A stretch of 64,000 bases of DNA, from assembly GCA_910579845.1 (NCBI GenBank), contig CAJTWL010000008.1, forward strand, positions 33,373 through 97,372. Reading direction: 5' to 3'. The notes beneath the pieces were generated by a model. That model was not told the origin of the DNA. It saw only the letters and a list, made by a program, of their open reading frames with translations, and did no database searches. Both the position numbers and the translations under genes were made by a program. This stretch comes from an uncultured Muribaculaceae bacterium. GTDB taxonomy: Bacteria > Bacteroidota > Bacteroidia > Bacteroidales > Muribaculaceae. Below, piece by piece: positions 25,796 through 34,854 of the stretch. Position 1 is the first letter of the stretch; every line of letters starts with the position of its first letter.

Positions 25796-27129
25796 AAATT
25801 GTAATCGCAGGAGCTGGTGAAGTCGGCACTCATCTGGCAAAAATGCTTTCAAATGAGGACCAGGACATTATACTTCTTGATAATGATCAGGAAAGGTTGG
25901 ATGTCATTGATTCCAATTATAATCTTATGACATGGAACGGCTCCACATCATCATTTGATAGTTTGCGAAATGTAGGTATTGCGAAAGCTGATCTATATAT
26001 AGCTGTCACTCCTTATGAGACAAGGAATATTACGAGTTGCGCCATAGCCAAGAAGCTGGGAGCAAAAAAAACTGTAGCCCGTATTGATAATAGCGAATTT
26101 CTTATTCCGGAGAATGGAGGCGTATTGCGTCAGTTAGGCGTCGATTACCTGATTTATCCAGAAAATATCGCCGCTGAAGAAATTGCTCTCGCTTTACGCC
26201 ATAATTGGGCGCGTTATTGGGGTGAATTACATAATGGCTCTTTACTTCTGATAGGAGTTAAATTACATGGTGACTCGCCTCTGATCAATTGCAAGCTAAA
26301 AGACCTGCCTGTTACAGATCATAATTTTCATGTATCCGCGATAAAAAGAAATAACGAAACTATTATTCCTAATGGAAACGATGAAATACTAAGAGATGAC
26401 ATAGTATATTTTATAACCACTCCGGAGTATGTAGAGGTAGTAAGAGATCTATGTAATAAGAAAAAGAGGGTAATAAAGAAAGTTCTTATCAGTACCGGAA
26501 GTCCAATTGCCAAAAGATTTGCAGGTCTCTATAATGATGAGTTTCATATAAAGATAATTGATAATGACAGAGAGAATTGCGAACGTCTTGCTACTATGTT
26601 GCCTGAATGCGAGATTGTATGGGGAGACACACTTGATATTGATGTTCTGAGAGAAAATAATATTTATCAATACGATGCTTTTCTTGCATTAAGCGATTCT
26701 TCAGAAACAAACATTCTCTCGTGTCTTACAGCAAAAGAGTTTGGCGTACCAAAAACAATAGCTGATGTAGAGAATTTACAATTCCTCAGTCAGGCGGAAA
26801 ATCTTAATATCGGCACTACAATAAATAAGAAACTGTTTGCATCAAGTCATATTTTTAAATTTTTGCTTGATCAGGATCAGACAAATTCCAAATTTCTGAC
26901 ACTTGCAGATGCTGAGGTAGCAGAGATATATGCGCGTGAAAATTCTAAAATTACTCTTAAGCCGGTAAAAGACCTCCATCTTCCGTTTGGGATGACTCTT
27001 GCTGCAATGGTTCATGCAGGAGAGGTACAGTTGATTAATGGTAATACCCGTATTGAGGCCGGAGATTATGTCGTTGTGTTTTGTTTAAGCGGCACTATAC
27101 ATAAGATCGAAAAATGGTTTAATAAATGA
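25792..27129 (+). CDS. trkA: Trk potassium uptake regulatory subunit TrkA
   Basis: A 445-residue cytosolic protein with two RCK units in tandem. The first Rossmann fold is GAGEVGTHLAKML (NAD(H) site, residues 6-18, then LLDNDQERLD); the second, around residue 230, has a degenerate loop (STGSPIAKRFA). Each is followed by a TrkA-C ligand domain. It gates the TrkH channel according to nucleotide binding. It overlaps dxs upstream and trkH downstream by 4 bases each. Confidence 0.95.
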   Translation: MKIVIAGAGEVGTHLAKMLSNEDQDIILLDNDQERLDVIDSNYNLMTWNGSTSSFDSLRNVGIAKADLYIAVTPYETRNITSCAIAKKLGAKKTVARIDNSEFLIPENGGVLRQLGVDYLIYPENIAAEEIALALRHNWARYWGELHNGSLLLIGVKLHGDSPLINCKLKDLPVTDHNFHVSAIKRNNETIIPNGNDEILRDDIVYFITTPEYVEVVRDLCNKKKRVIKKVLISTGSPIAKRFAGLYNDEFHIKIIDNDRENCERLATMLPECEIVWGDTLDIDVLRENNIYQYDAFLALSDSSETNILSCLTAKEFGVPKTIADVENLQFLSQAENLNIGTTINKKLFASSHIFKFLLDQDQTNSKFLTLADAEVAEIYARENSKITLKPVKDLHLPFGMTLAAMVHAGEVQLINGNTRIEAGDYVVVFCLSGTIHKIEKWFNK

Positions 27130-28604
27130 AACGTTTTTCAAAAGATATCGGGTATATCAATCTTATACTGCTTCTTCGCATTATAGGATATTTACTTGTA
27201 ATCGAATCGCTCTTCATGCTTATTCCTATTATTACAGGTCTCTTATATAAAGAACCGGCAACTATAAGATTCTTTGGGGCTACGTTGATTACAGGTATAT
27301 CCGGTGCAGGCATGATGTTTCTCAAACCAAAATCACGGGAAATGCATAAGAGAGACGCTGTGGTGCTCACAGGATTCACATGGATAATTCTTTCATTATT
27401 CGGAATGTTGCCTTTCCTGTTTTGTGGGACTCATTTCTCGATTACGGATGCATTTCTTGAAACTATGTCGGGCTTCACTACTACCGGTATTTCAGTATTG
27501 CCAACATTACAGGGTGTACCAAAATCAATATTGATCTGGAGAAGTGTAGTTCAATGGATTGGAGGTCTTGGAATAATTCTGTTTACACTCGCCGTTGTCC
27601 CTATGTTGAATAATGCCGGTGGAATGCAATTATTCAATGCTGAAGTCACCGGTATTACGCATGATAAGTTGCGTCCTCGGGTCAGTTTCACTGCCAAAGG
27701 TCTATGGCTTATATATATAGTTCTTACTGCAATTCTGATTGTATTATTATCCTTCTCGAGAATGGATTTATTCGAGGCCGTATGTCATGGATTGTCTACG
27801 ATGTCTACGGGCGGATTCTCTACATCAGACCTGAGTATAGCACAATGGGATTCCGTATACATAAAAACGGTATTTTGTATTTTTATGTTTTTGGGAGGAG
27901 TCAACTTTTCATTGATGTATAATGCAATTACCGGTAGAAATGTAAAAATCTGGAAAAATACTGCTTTTAAATGGTACTTGTGGATGATATTATTATGTAC
28001 AATAGGATTCTCTATTAATATTTTTATAGCAAGTTCCAGATATACTGCGGAAAGCCTTATACTTGACCCATTATTTCAGACTATTTCTTTTATATCTTCT
28101 ACAGGATTGGTTGATCCTGATTTTAAAAACTGGGGATCCCTTTCAACGGTTCTTCTCCTGATTCTTATTATTTCAGGAGCTTGTGCGGGAAGTACTTCCG
28201 GAGGCGTCAAGATTGACAGAATTGTTGTACTTGTGAAGTTCCTAAAAAATGAATTTTACAAGATGATGCATCCTTCAGCTGTTACGACTGTGACCATTAA
28301 TGGCAAAGGCACAAATCAGACAATAGTAAACAAAACATTGGCGTTCTTGTTTCTATATGGCATTGTAATTATTGTGGGAGGACTGATACTTTCGTTATTG
28401 GGAATGCCTTTGTCACAGGCTATATTTGCCACTTTAGCTGCAATTTCAAACATGGGTCTTGAAACTGATATTGCAGGTTCTTCAACACACATAGCAGAGA
28501 TAAATGATCTGTCAAAATGGATACTGTCATTTATTATGCTGATCGGGCGTCTGGAATTATTTACTATCTTGCTGTTGCTTAATCCTTCATTCTGGAAGAA
28601 ATAA
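27126..28604 (+). CDS. trkH: Trk-type potassium transporter membrane subunit TrkH
   Basis: A 492-residue membrane protein with the four-fold MPM repeat of the SKT superfamily. Selectivity-filter-like loops are ETMSGFTTTGISVL, GLSTMSTGGFST, FISSTGLVDPD and ISNMGLETDIAGS. RSVVQWIGGLGIILF is a conserved helix. It takes up K+ together with TrkA. Translation is coupled to trkA by an ATGA overlap; the convergent holA operon lies beyond. Confidence 0.95.
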   Translation: MKRFSKDIGYINLILLLRIIGYLLVIESLFMLIPIITGLLYKEPATIRFFGATLITGISGAGMMFLKPKSREMHKRDAVVLTGFTWIILSLFGMLPFLFCGTHFSITDAFLETMSGFTTTGISVLPTLQGVPKSILIWRSVVQWIGGLGIILFTLAVVPMLNNAGGMQLFNAEVTGITHDKLRPRVSFTAKGLWLIYIVLTAILIVLLSFSRMDLFEAVCHGLSTMSTGGFSTSDLSIAQWDSVYIKTVFCIFMFLGGVNFSLMYNAITGRNVKIWKNTAFKWYLWMILLCTIGFSINIFIASSRYTAESLILDPLFQTISFISSTGLVDPDFKNWGSLSTVLLLILIISGACAGSTSGGVKIDRIVVLVKFLKNEFYKMMHPSAVTTVTINGKGTNQTIVNKTLAFLFLYGIVIIVGGLILSLLGMPLSQAIFATLAAISNMGLETDIAGSSTHIAEINDLSKWILSFIMLIGRLELFTILLLLNPSFWKK

Positions 28605-28613
28605 ATTCGTTAT

Positions 28614-28640
28614 AACACTTTTCTTTGTTTTCAGAGTGTT
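28614..28640. terminator. Weak hairpin between trkH and holA
   Basis: AACACT/AGTGTT with a T-rich loop, followed by TTG, in the 74-base gap between converging genes. A bidirectional terminator is expected here, but the stem is short. Confidence 0.3.
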
Positions 28641-28678
28641 TTGAAAATATTGACCTTTATAAAGATATATAAGATTGA

Positions 28679-29707
28679 CTACAATGTGAATATCTTGAAT
28701 ATCAGTTCAAGAAGTAATTGATATTCATTCTGAAATGATTGTACTCCTTTACTCTCTACATCAAAATCCCTGATTGCATGAATAGCCATGACCGACCGGA
28801 ATGCATTGTAATTGTGCATTCCGGAAATAAGTTCTTTATAAGCGCTTGGGAATCTGATTCCGGTAGCATTCTTCAATGCATTTTCTGATTTGTCAGGTGT
28901 ATAATGAGCGATTACAAGATTGCTGAAATAATTGAATAAAGCCGCTGTAGTCATCACAGTCGGATTTGTTTTAGGATTACTTTCGAAATATTTTATTATC
29001 TGTACTGCCTTGGGATAATTTTTTGTGGCGATTGCTGATATCAATTCATAATTATTAAAATCTTTTGATATTCCGATATTCTTTTCGACATCATCAGGTG
29101 TTATTGTTGACCCTTCACCTCCTTTTATGGTGATTAATTTGTTGACTTCACCAAAAAGTTTTGACAGAGGGGAACCAATATACTGACATAATAGATTAAG
29201 CGCCAGCTCATCAATATTTATTTTTCTTGAATTACAATAATCTTTTAATAATGCGGACAATTGATAGTCTTTAGCTTTCTCACTCTTAAATACAATTACA
29301 TCGTCACTTTTAGCAGCCTTTAATAATTTTGACGTAGCATTTAGATTATCACCTTTGAATGCTATGACAAAGACCGTAGTTTTAGTTGGATTTGCAACAT
29401 ATGGAGCAAGCTTTTCCAATTGCTGTTTTGCCTGCATCTTTCCTTGTGCTTCCTTAAGCATTACCACTCTCCTGCCTGCCATTAGAGGCAGTTGCTGACA
29501 TGACGCTATTACCGTCTCCATATCGGCATCGGATCCGTAATATATGCTTTGATTAAAATCCCGATCATCCGGTTCAATACCATTCTTTTCAATGGCATCC
29601 ATAATGGTGTCTATATAAAAAGACTCCTCACCCATCAGTATGTATACAGGCGCGTAAACTCCTTTGTTAATATCAGTAAGTATCTCTCTAAACGTCCTTT
29701 GCGCCAT
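28679..29707 (-). CDS. holA: DNA polymerase III delta subunit
   Basis: A 342-residue clamp-loader delta subunit. The N-terminal AAA-like domain starts TFREILTDINKGVYAPVYIL and MGEESFYIDTIMDAI, with DDRDFNQSIYYGSD and LPLMAGRRVVMLKEAQ; the middle has QYIGSPLSKLFGEVNKL and the C-terminal collar is helical. It opens the sliding clamp for DNA polymerase III. Its start overlaps the end of the CPBP protease gene by 20 bases, placing it last in the udk-lptB-CPBP-holA operon. Confidence 0.9.
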   Translation of the reverse strand: MAQRTFREILTDINKGVYAPVYILMGEESFYIDTIMDAIEKNGIEPDDRDFNQSIYYGSDADMETVIASCQQLPLMAGRRVVMLKEAQGKMQAKQQLEKLAPYVANPTKTTVFVIAFKGDNLNATSKLLKAAKSDDVIVFKSEKAKDYQLSALLKDYCNSRKINIDELALNLLCQYIGSPLSKLFGEVNKLITIKGGEGSTITPDDVEKNIGISKDFNNYELISAIATKNYPKAVQIIKYFESNPKTNPTVMTTAALFNYFSNLVIAHYTPDKSENALKNATGIRFPSAYKELISGMHNYNAFRSVMAIHAIRDFDVESKGVQSFQNEYQLLLELIFKIFTL

Positions 29708-30569
29708 ATGACAATTGTTTTCTATAGTAAAATATTATGATAGCTGTCAGAAATGAACTTAAAATAGCAACCCATGGCAACCCATGGCAGACAACTCCGC
29801 ATTTTTCAATATCATAACTTAAAACTCCACATGCTGATAAGTATGAACTCAAGACTATCACGCTATTATTAAATGCATGTGCAAATACAGCCCCCCATAT
29901 TGAACCGGTCCACATGTATAAGTAACCAAAAAATGCTCCCAATAATACTCTTGGAATAAAACCGAAAAACTGCATATGTAAGGCACTGAACACCAATGCA
30001 GACAGCCATATGGCAGTATGTCGGGAAATGGATGTTGATAAGATTCTTTGCAATCCCGCTCTAAAAAATATCTCTTCACCCAAAGGTGTGATTATACCTA
30101 TTACAATTAAGCCTGTGATTAGAGTCTTGAATGAATTTCCCGACAGGATAATTTCCGTTGTCTTTGCATTTTGATATTCCCATTCTCTAAAAATATTCTC
30201 AATGCCTTTCAGAGATTCCGGGAAAGACATATTTTGATTCCAATAAATAATTTGATTAAGAGCAGGTGTTGCCATAATCATGATTATAGTAATTGAAAGG
30301 ACGTCTGTTAATTTCAGTCTACGGCATAATCCTAAAACTTTTAGTGTATTACTGGCTTCAATTTTAGCTATTATATATGAGGGAATAATAAAAACAAGAA
30401 TATTCTGAATTACAGATGTAAACAGAATACTGTCCCGGTCTCCAATACCTGCATTTTTTAATGAAGCAGCAAGCATACCCGTTATTATAAGCATAAAAAC
30501 AAATATTGAAAAGAATATGAGAAGTTTATTCAAAGTCGATATTTGTTTTGCAACGGGGAGTTCATTCAT
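29688..30569 (-). CDS. CPBP-family intramembrane metalloprotease
   Basis: A 293-residue membrane protein with about eight hydrophobic segments and the CPBP/Abi motifs: EEIFFR (E165, E166, R170), then a histidine helix FSALHMQFFGFIPRVLLGAFFG and the C-terminal FAHAFNNS. These residues form the zinc site of Rce1-like intramembrane proteases. Family members process peptides, confer bacteriocin self-immunity or act in signalling; no substrate is visible here. It lies 29 bases after lptB and overlaps holA. Confidence 0.85.
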   Translation of the reverse strand: MNELPVAKQISTLNKLLIFFSIFVFMLIITGMLAASLKNAGIGDRDSILFTSVIQNILVFIIPSYIIAKIEASNTLKVLGLCRRLKLTDVLSITIIMIMATPALNQIIYWNQNMSFPESLKGIENIFREWEYQNAKTTEIILSGNSFKTLITGLIVIGIITPLGEEIFFRAGLQRILSTSISRHTAIWLSALVFSALHMQFFGFIPRVLLGAFFGYLYMWTGSIWGAVFAHAFNNSVIVLSSYLSACGVLSYDIEKCGVVCHGLPWVAILSSFLTAIIIFYYRKQLSYGAKDV

Positions 30570-30598
30570 GATGGCGGTAATAATGGATAAAATGCTTA

Positions 30599-31558
30599 TT
30601 AATCAAACTTTTTTCGGGTAAATATGAAGTCACGACCTAGATATTTCTCTCTTACAACCGGGTTTTCGGCTAATTCTTCACTTGTACCCTGAAATAGGAC
30701 TTTACCCTCAAATAGCAAATAAGCCCTATCTGTAATGCCGAGAATGGAATCTGCTTTATGGTCAGTGATCAATATGCCGATATTTCGCTCCTTAAGGTGA
30801 TAAACAACTTCCTGAATATCCTCTACTGCAATAGGATCCACAGCTGCAAAAGGTTCATCGAGCATAATGAACTTTGGATTAATAGCAAGACATCTTGCTA
30901 TCTCTGTTCTTCTTCGTTCACCTCCGGATAAGTTTTTACCAAGATTATGTCTTACTTTCTCAAGTGAGAACTCCTTTATCAGTTGTTCAAGTTTCTCTTT
31001 TTGGTATTCTTGAGATGTATTTGTCATTTCAAGAATCGATCTGATATTATTCTCCACAGACAGAGATCGAAACACAGATGCTTCCTGTGGAAGATAACCG
31101 ATACCAATTTGTGCGCGCTTATAGACCGGAAATGATGTTATATCCTGATTGTCAAGAAAAACTTTCCCTTCATTAGGGGTAATAAGACCGACTGTCATGT
31201 AGAACGTGGTCGTCTTTCCTGCTCCGTTCGGTCCTAAAAGACCGACAATCTCGCCTTGGGTAACTTCAATTGATACTTTACTCGCTACCGTTCTTTTACC
31301 ATATTTTTTAACAAGATTCTGAGTACGGAGCACCCCCTTTTCAGGAATAATGATTGTTTCTTCATCAATTAGATTTTCAGCACCACTGTCATTATGATCA
31401 ATTGATTCTTCAATTGATTTTGTAATAACAAGATGCCGCATGTCTTCTTGATATCCCTCAAGTTCTTTTACCTCATCTTCCGATAAATTCCTATTATTCT
31501 TATTTGTGGATTTTTCGGATTTAAATCTTATTGGATTTATGATTGATTTAAAATTCAT
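30599..31558 (-). CDS. lptB: LPS export ATP-binding protein LptB with N-terminal extension
   Basis: A 319-residue ABC ATPase. The ATPase core begins at about residue 75 (GVLRTQNLVKKYGKRTVAS) and shows Walker A GPNGAGKTTTFYMTVGL, the LptB-type Q loop GYLPQEASVFRSLSV, signature LSGGERRRTEIARCLA, Walker B FIMLDEPFAAVDP and H loop ITDH. It powers lipopolysaccharide transport with LptFG. LptB is normally ~240 residues; the first ~74 residues here are acidic, charged and probably disordered. A 4-base ATGA overlap with udk shows coupled translation, which supports the long start. Confidence 0.9.
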   Translation of the reverse strand: MNFKSIINPIRFKSEKSTNKNNRNLSEDEVKELEGYQEDMRHLVITKSIEESIDHNDSGAENLIDEETIIIPEKGVLRTQNLVKKYGKRTVASKVSIEVTQGEIVGLLGPNGAGKTTTFYMTVGLITPNEGKVFLDNQDITSFPVYKRAQIGIGYLPQEASVFRSLSVENNIRSILEMTNTSQEYQKEKLEQLIKEFSLEKVRHNLGKNLSGGERRRTEIARCLAINPKFIMLDEPFAAVDPIAVEDIQEVVYHLKERNIGILITDHKADSILGITDRAYLLFEGKVLFQGTSEELAENPVVREKYLGRDFIFTRKKFD

Positions 31559-32172
31559 TTAACTTTTGTTAAAAGAGATCGAATATAGTCAGTCAAAAGC
31601 TTTATTGCTACAAGATTGTGCCCGCCCTGAGGCACAATCAGATCGGCATACCTTTTAGATGGCTCAATATAAAGCTCATGCATCGGTTTCAAGGTTTCCT
31701 CATATCTGTCAATAACCATCTGTGGTGTCCTCCCGCGTTCAATGCAGTCTCTATGTATAACCCTGATGAGACGTTCATCCGCATCGGCATCAACAAATAC
31801 TTTTACATCCATCATGTCACGCAACTCTTTATCGGTCAATACAAGAATTCCTTCTACCACAACGACATCCCGAGGTTTTATATTGGTCGTTTCTTTAAGA
31901 CGCGAACATGTGATAAAATCATATTTGGGCATTTCAGCCGATTTTCCGTTTTTAAGAATTTTCAAATGCTCTACCAATAAAGACCACTCTATGGATGCCG
32001 GTTCATCATAATTCATCTTCAGCCTTTCTTCAAGTGGAATATGATGATTGTCCTTGTAGTAACAGTCTTGGGGTATTACTGTAACTTCATCCTTTGGTAA
32101 GCTTTCGATAATGCGTCTTACTACTGTCGTTTTACCGGAACCTGTACCTCCGGCGATTCCAATTATCAGCAT
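31555..32172 (-). CDS. udk: Uridine kinase
   Basis: A 205-residue kinase phosphorylating uridine and cytidine in pyrimidine salvage. Walker A is GIAGGTGSGKTTVVRRI; VIPQDCYYKDNH, NYDEPASIEWSLLVEHLK, YDFITCSRL and VVVEGILVL are the substrate and lid regions, with IHRDCIERGR as the lid arginines. Full family length. It heads the leftward operon with its own promoter (32204-32235). Confidence 0.95.
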   Translation of the reverse strand: MLIIGIAGGTGSGKTTVVRRIIESLPKDEVTVIPQDCYYKDNHHIPLEERLKMNYDEPASIEWSLLVEHLKILKNGKSAEMPKYDFITCSRLKETTNIKPRDVVVVEGILVLTDKELRDMMDVKVFVDADADERLIRVIHRDCIERGRTPQMVIDRYEETLKPMHELYIEPSKRYADLIVPQGGHNLVAIKLLTDYIRSLLTKVK

Positions 32173-32203
32173 ACTTTTATGATTTATCCGATGGTATTGT
32201 ATC

Positions 32204-32235
32204 CAAAATTACTAAAAAGGGCTCTTCTCTCCAAA
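32204..32235 (-). promoter_or_regulatory. udk promoter
   Basis: On the minus strand TTTG (32232-32235), a 20-base spacer and TAATTTTG (32204-32211) match the Bacteroidota -33/-7 promoter closely, about 32 bases before the udk start codon. Confidence 0.6.
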
Positions 32236-32244
32236 TTTTTTTAT

Positions 32245-32252
32245 TAACTTTG
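32245..32252 (+). promoter_or_regulatory. nadE -7 promoter box
   Basis: TAACTTTG matches TAnnTTTG, 50 bases before nadE, back to back with the udk promoter. No TTG at -33. Confidence 0.45.
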
Positions 32253-32302
32253 AATGATATGACGTAATACTAAAGCGAGTATTTTAGGACACCTTTACAA
32301 AA

Positions 32303-34255
32303 ATGATTATGAACAGAAGATTAGGACTGATTAGAGTATGTGCTGTCTCTCCGGAGGTAAAACCTGCTGATGTTAATTTTAATCTTGAAAAAATCAAAGA
32401 GTCAATTAGAAGTATCGGTGATAAAAATATAGATTTGGTTCTATTCCCGGAACTTTCCTTGACTGGTTATACGTGTGGAGATCTTTTTTATCAGAACAAT
32501 CTTCTTGAATCTGCTAAAGATGCTTTGTTATCTCTTGCGGTGTTTTCGACTGATGTAGTTCCTTGTATAGTTGTCGGCATTCCTTTTTCTTATAAAAATA
32601 AACTTTATAACTGTGCCGCAGTTATTTGTGAAGGCAAAATATTAGGAATTGTTCCAAAGACTCATTTGCCGAACTATAATGAGTTTTATGAGAAGCGTTG
32701 GTTTTCTTCCGGTAAAAATATTGTATCAAATAAAGATTCCATAGTACTTGATAATCAGAATATTGCATTTGGCACTGATATTCTGTTCGATATATGTGGA
32801 GTAAACTATGGTATTGAGATCTGTGAAGATCTTTGGGTACCGATACCGCCAAGCTCAAAAATGGCATTGGCTGGAGCGGAAATTATTCTTAATCTATCCG
32901 CTTCTAATGAGCAGGCCGGTAAAAACGGTTATTTACTTGATCTGATTCGACATCAGTCTGCCAAATGCCGTTGCGGATATGTTTACTCTTCCGCCGGAAC
33001 CGGAGAATCATCAACAGATCTTGTTTTCTCGGGAAATTGTATTGTTGCGGAGAATGGCAATATTGTAGCAGTCGCACCCCGTTTCCATATCGGCAGTAAG
33101 TCAGTTATGGCTGATATCGATATAGAAGCAATTCGGAACGACCGTATGAAATTTTCTACATTCAATGATAATTCAGAGGAGTATGACTATACAATTATTT
33201 CAGTACATCGTTCTAAAGAAATTTACGAGGAAGATAAAGATTGGAAAGTTTTAAAAAGAATTTCCCCCACTCCTTTCACTGACGGCTCAAAAGAGAACCT
33301 TACACAGCGTTGTGAGGAGATTTCTGAAATTCAAGTCTGGGGACTCTCGCAAAGATTAAGATCCATTGGAGCTCGGAATGCTGTAATCGGGATTTCCGGC
33401 GGTTTGGATTCAACACTCGCATTGCTTGTAACAGTATCTGCCTTCGATCAGTTAAATTTGGATCGCAAAGGCATTATTGCCGTTACAATGCCCGGGTTCG
33501 GAACAACTACAAGAACGCATGATAATGCGAATGAGCTAATGGATCTCTTAGGTGTAACAAGTCTTGAGATCCCTATTGCCGATGCAGTGGGTCAGCATTT
33601 TAAGGATATAGACCATCCAAAAGACAAACTTGATGCCACATATGAAAATTCTCAGGCAAGAGAGCGCACACAGATATTAATGGATCTTGCCAACAAATAT
33701 AACGGCATTGTAATAGGAACTGGAGATCTCTCGGAACTTGCACTCGGCTGGTGTACTTATAATGGTGATCATATGTCGATGTATGGAGTCAATGGTTCAG
33801 TACCAAAGACTCTTGTGAAATTTCTTGTTAATGGTTATGCTGAAACTACTGAAAACCCCAAAATAAAAGAAGTCCTTCTTGATATAATAAATACTCCTAT
33901 CAGTCCGGAACTTCTACCGGCATCCAAGAATGATGAGATCCTGCAAAAAACAGAAGATCTTGTAGGTCCATATGAATTGCATGATTTCTTTTTGTATTAT
34001 ATGCTAAGATATTCATTTTCCCCCAAAAAGATATATTGCCTGGCGCTTCTCGCATTCAAGGATGTATATAATGAAGATGTGATAAAGAAATGGCTTAAAG
34101 TATTTTATCGTAGATTCTTCTCTCAGCAGTTTAAGCGCTCATGTATGCCTGATGGCGTAAAGGTCGGTAGTGTTTGTCTTTCTCCAAGAGGCGATTGGCG
34201 TATGCCTTCAGATGCTTCAAGCCGATTGTGGCTGGAAGATGTGGAAAAATTGTAA
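32303..34255 (+). CDS. nadE: Glutamine-dependent NAD+ synthetase
   Basis: A 650-residue two-domain enzyme. Residues 1-~300 form a nitrilase-type glutaminase with the triad E50 (FPELSLTGY), K119 (VPKTHLPNY) and C174 (GIEICEDLWVP). The synthetase domain has the ATP loop GISGGLDSTLALL (362-374) and RTQILMDLANKYNGIVIGTGDLSELA. It makes NAD from deamido-NAD, channelling ammonia from glutamine between domains. The start ATG at 32303 is followed by another at 32309. It opens the long rightward operon. Confidence 0.95.
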   Translation: MIMNRRLGLIRVCAVSPEVKPADVNFNLEKIKESIRSIGDKNIDLVLFPELSLTGYTCGDLFYQNNLLESAKDALLSLAVFSTDVVPCIVVGIPFSYKNKLYNCAAVICEGKILGIVPKTHLPNYNEFYEKRWFSSGKNIVSNKDSIVLDNQNIAFGTDILFDICGVNYGIEICEDLWVPIPPSSKMALAGAEIILNLSASNEQAGKNGYLLDLIRHQSAKCRCGYVYSSAGTGESSTDLVFSGNCIVAENGNIVAVAPRFHIGSKSVMADIDIEAIRNDRMKFSTFNDNSEEYDYTIISVHRSKEIYEEDKDWKVLKRISPTPFTDGSKENLTQRCEEISEIQVWGLSQRLRSIGARNAVIGISGGLDSTLALLVTVSAFDQLNLDRKGIIAVTMPGFGTTTRTHDNANELMDLLGVTSLEIPIADAVGQHFKDIDHPKDKLDATYENSQARERTQILMDLANKYNGIVIGTGDLSELALGWCTYNGDHMSMYGVNGSVPKTLVKFLVNGYAETTENPKIKEVLLDIINTPISPELLPASKNDEILQKTEDLVGPYELHDFFLYYMLRYSFSPKKIYCLALLAFKDVYNEDVIKKWLKVFYRRFFSQQFKRSCMPDGVKVGSVCLSPRGDWRMPSDASSRLWLEDVEKL

Positions 34256-34266
34256 AATGGAGATTA

Positions 34267-34848
34267 ATGAATATAGACATGAATGAGAAATTGAAACAGG
34301 AGTTGTCCAATGCTTTAGAAGTAATAAAGAAAGGAGGAATAATTCTTTATCCTACCGATACTATATGGGGTATAGGTTGTGATGCTTCAAATTCAGAAGC
34401 CATAGCAAAGATTTTTCAATTGAAAAAAAGAAAAGATTCAAAATCGATGTTATCATTGGTTGCATCAGATGGAATGCTTCAGCAATTTGTCCGAAATATT
34501 CCGGATGTAGCATGGCAACTTATTGACAGCGCTGTGAATCCTTTGACTATTATATATGATAATCCGATAAATATATCATCAGATCTGCTTGCTGCAGACG
34601 GATCTGCCGGATTCCGTATTACCAAAGAGATTTTCTCAAGATCTCTGGCTCTAATGCTGCGTAAACCACTGGTCAGCACTTCAGCAAATATCAGCGGAGA
34701 AACAAGCCCTAAGTGCTTTTCAGATATATCTGAGGAAATCATAGATGGTGTTGATTACGTAGTAGAATTTGGAAGAGATTATAGAGCCTCAAAACCAAGC
34801 AATATAATTAAAATAACCAATAGTGCCGTAGTGAAAATTATCAGATAG
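34267..34848 (+). CDS. Sua5/YciO/YrdC-family threonylcarbamoyl-AMP synthase
   Basis: A 193-residue protein starting at ATG 34267, 11 bases after nadE. It shows the YrdC/TsaC nucleotide pocket: GGIILYPTDTIWGIGCDA, the KKRKDSKSMLSLV segment, GSAGFRIT and the C-terminal LVSTSANISGE. It makes the threonylcarbamoyl-AMP used for the t6A37 modification of tRNAs that read ANN codons. The longer Sua5 C-terminal domain is absent, so it is a TsaC-type single-domain form. Confidence 0.85.
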   Translation: MNIDMNEKLKQELSNALEVIKKGGIILYPTDTIWGIGCDASNSEAIAKIFQLKKRKDSKSMLSLVASDGMLQQFVRNIPDVAWQLIDSAVNPLTIIYDNPINISSDLLAADGSAGFRITKEIFSRSLALMLRKPLVSTSANISGETSPKCFSDISEEIIDGVDYVVEFGRDYRASKPSNIIKITNSAVVKIIR

Positions 34849-34854
34849 TCAATA

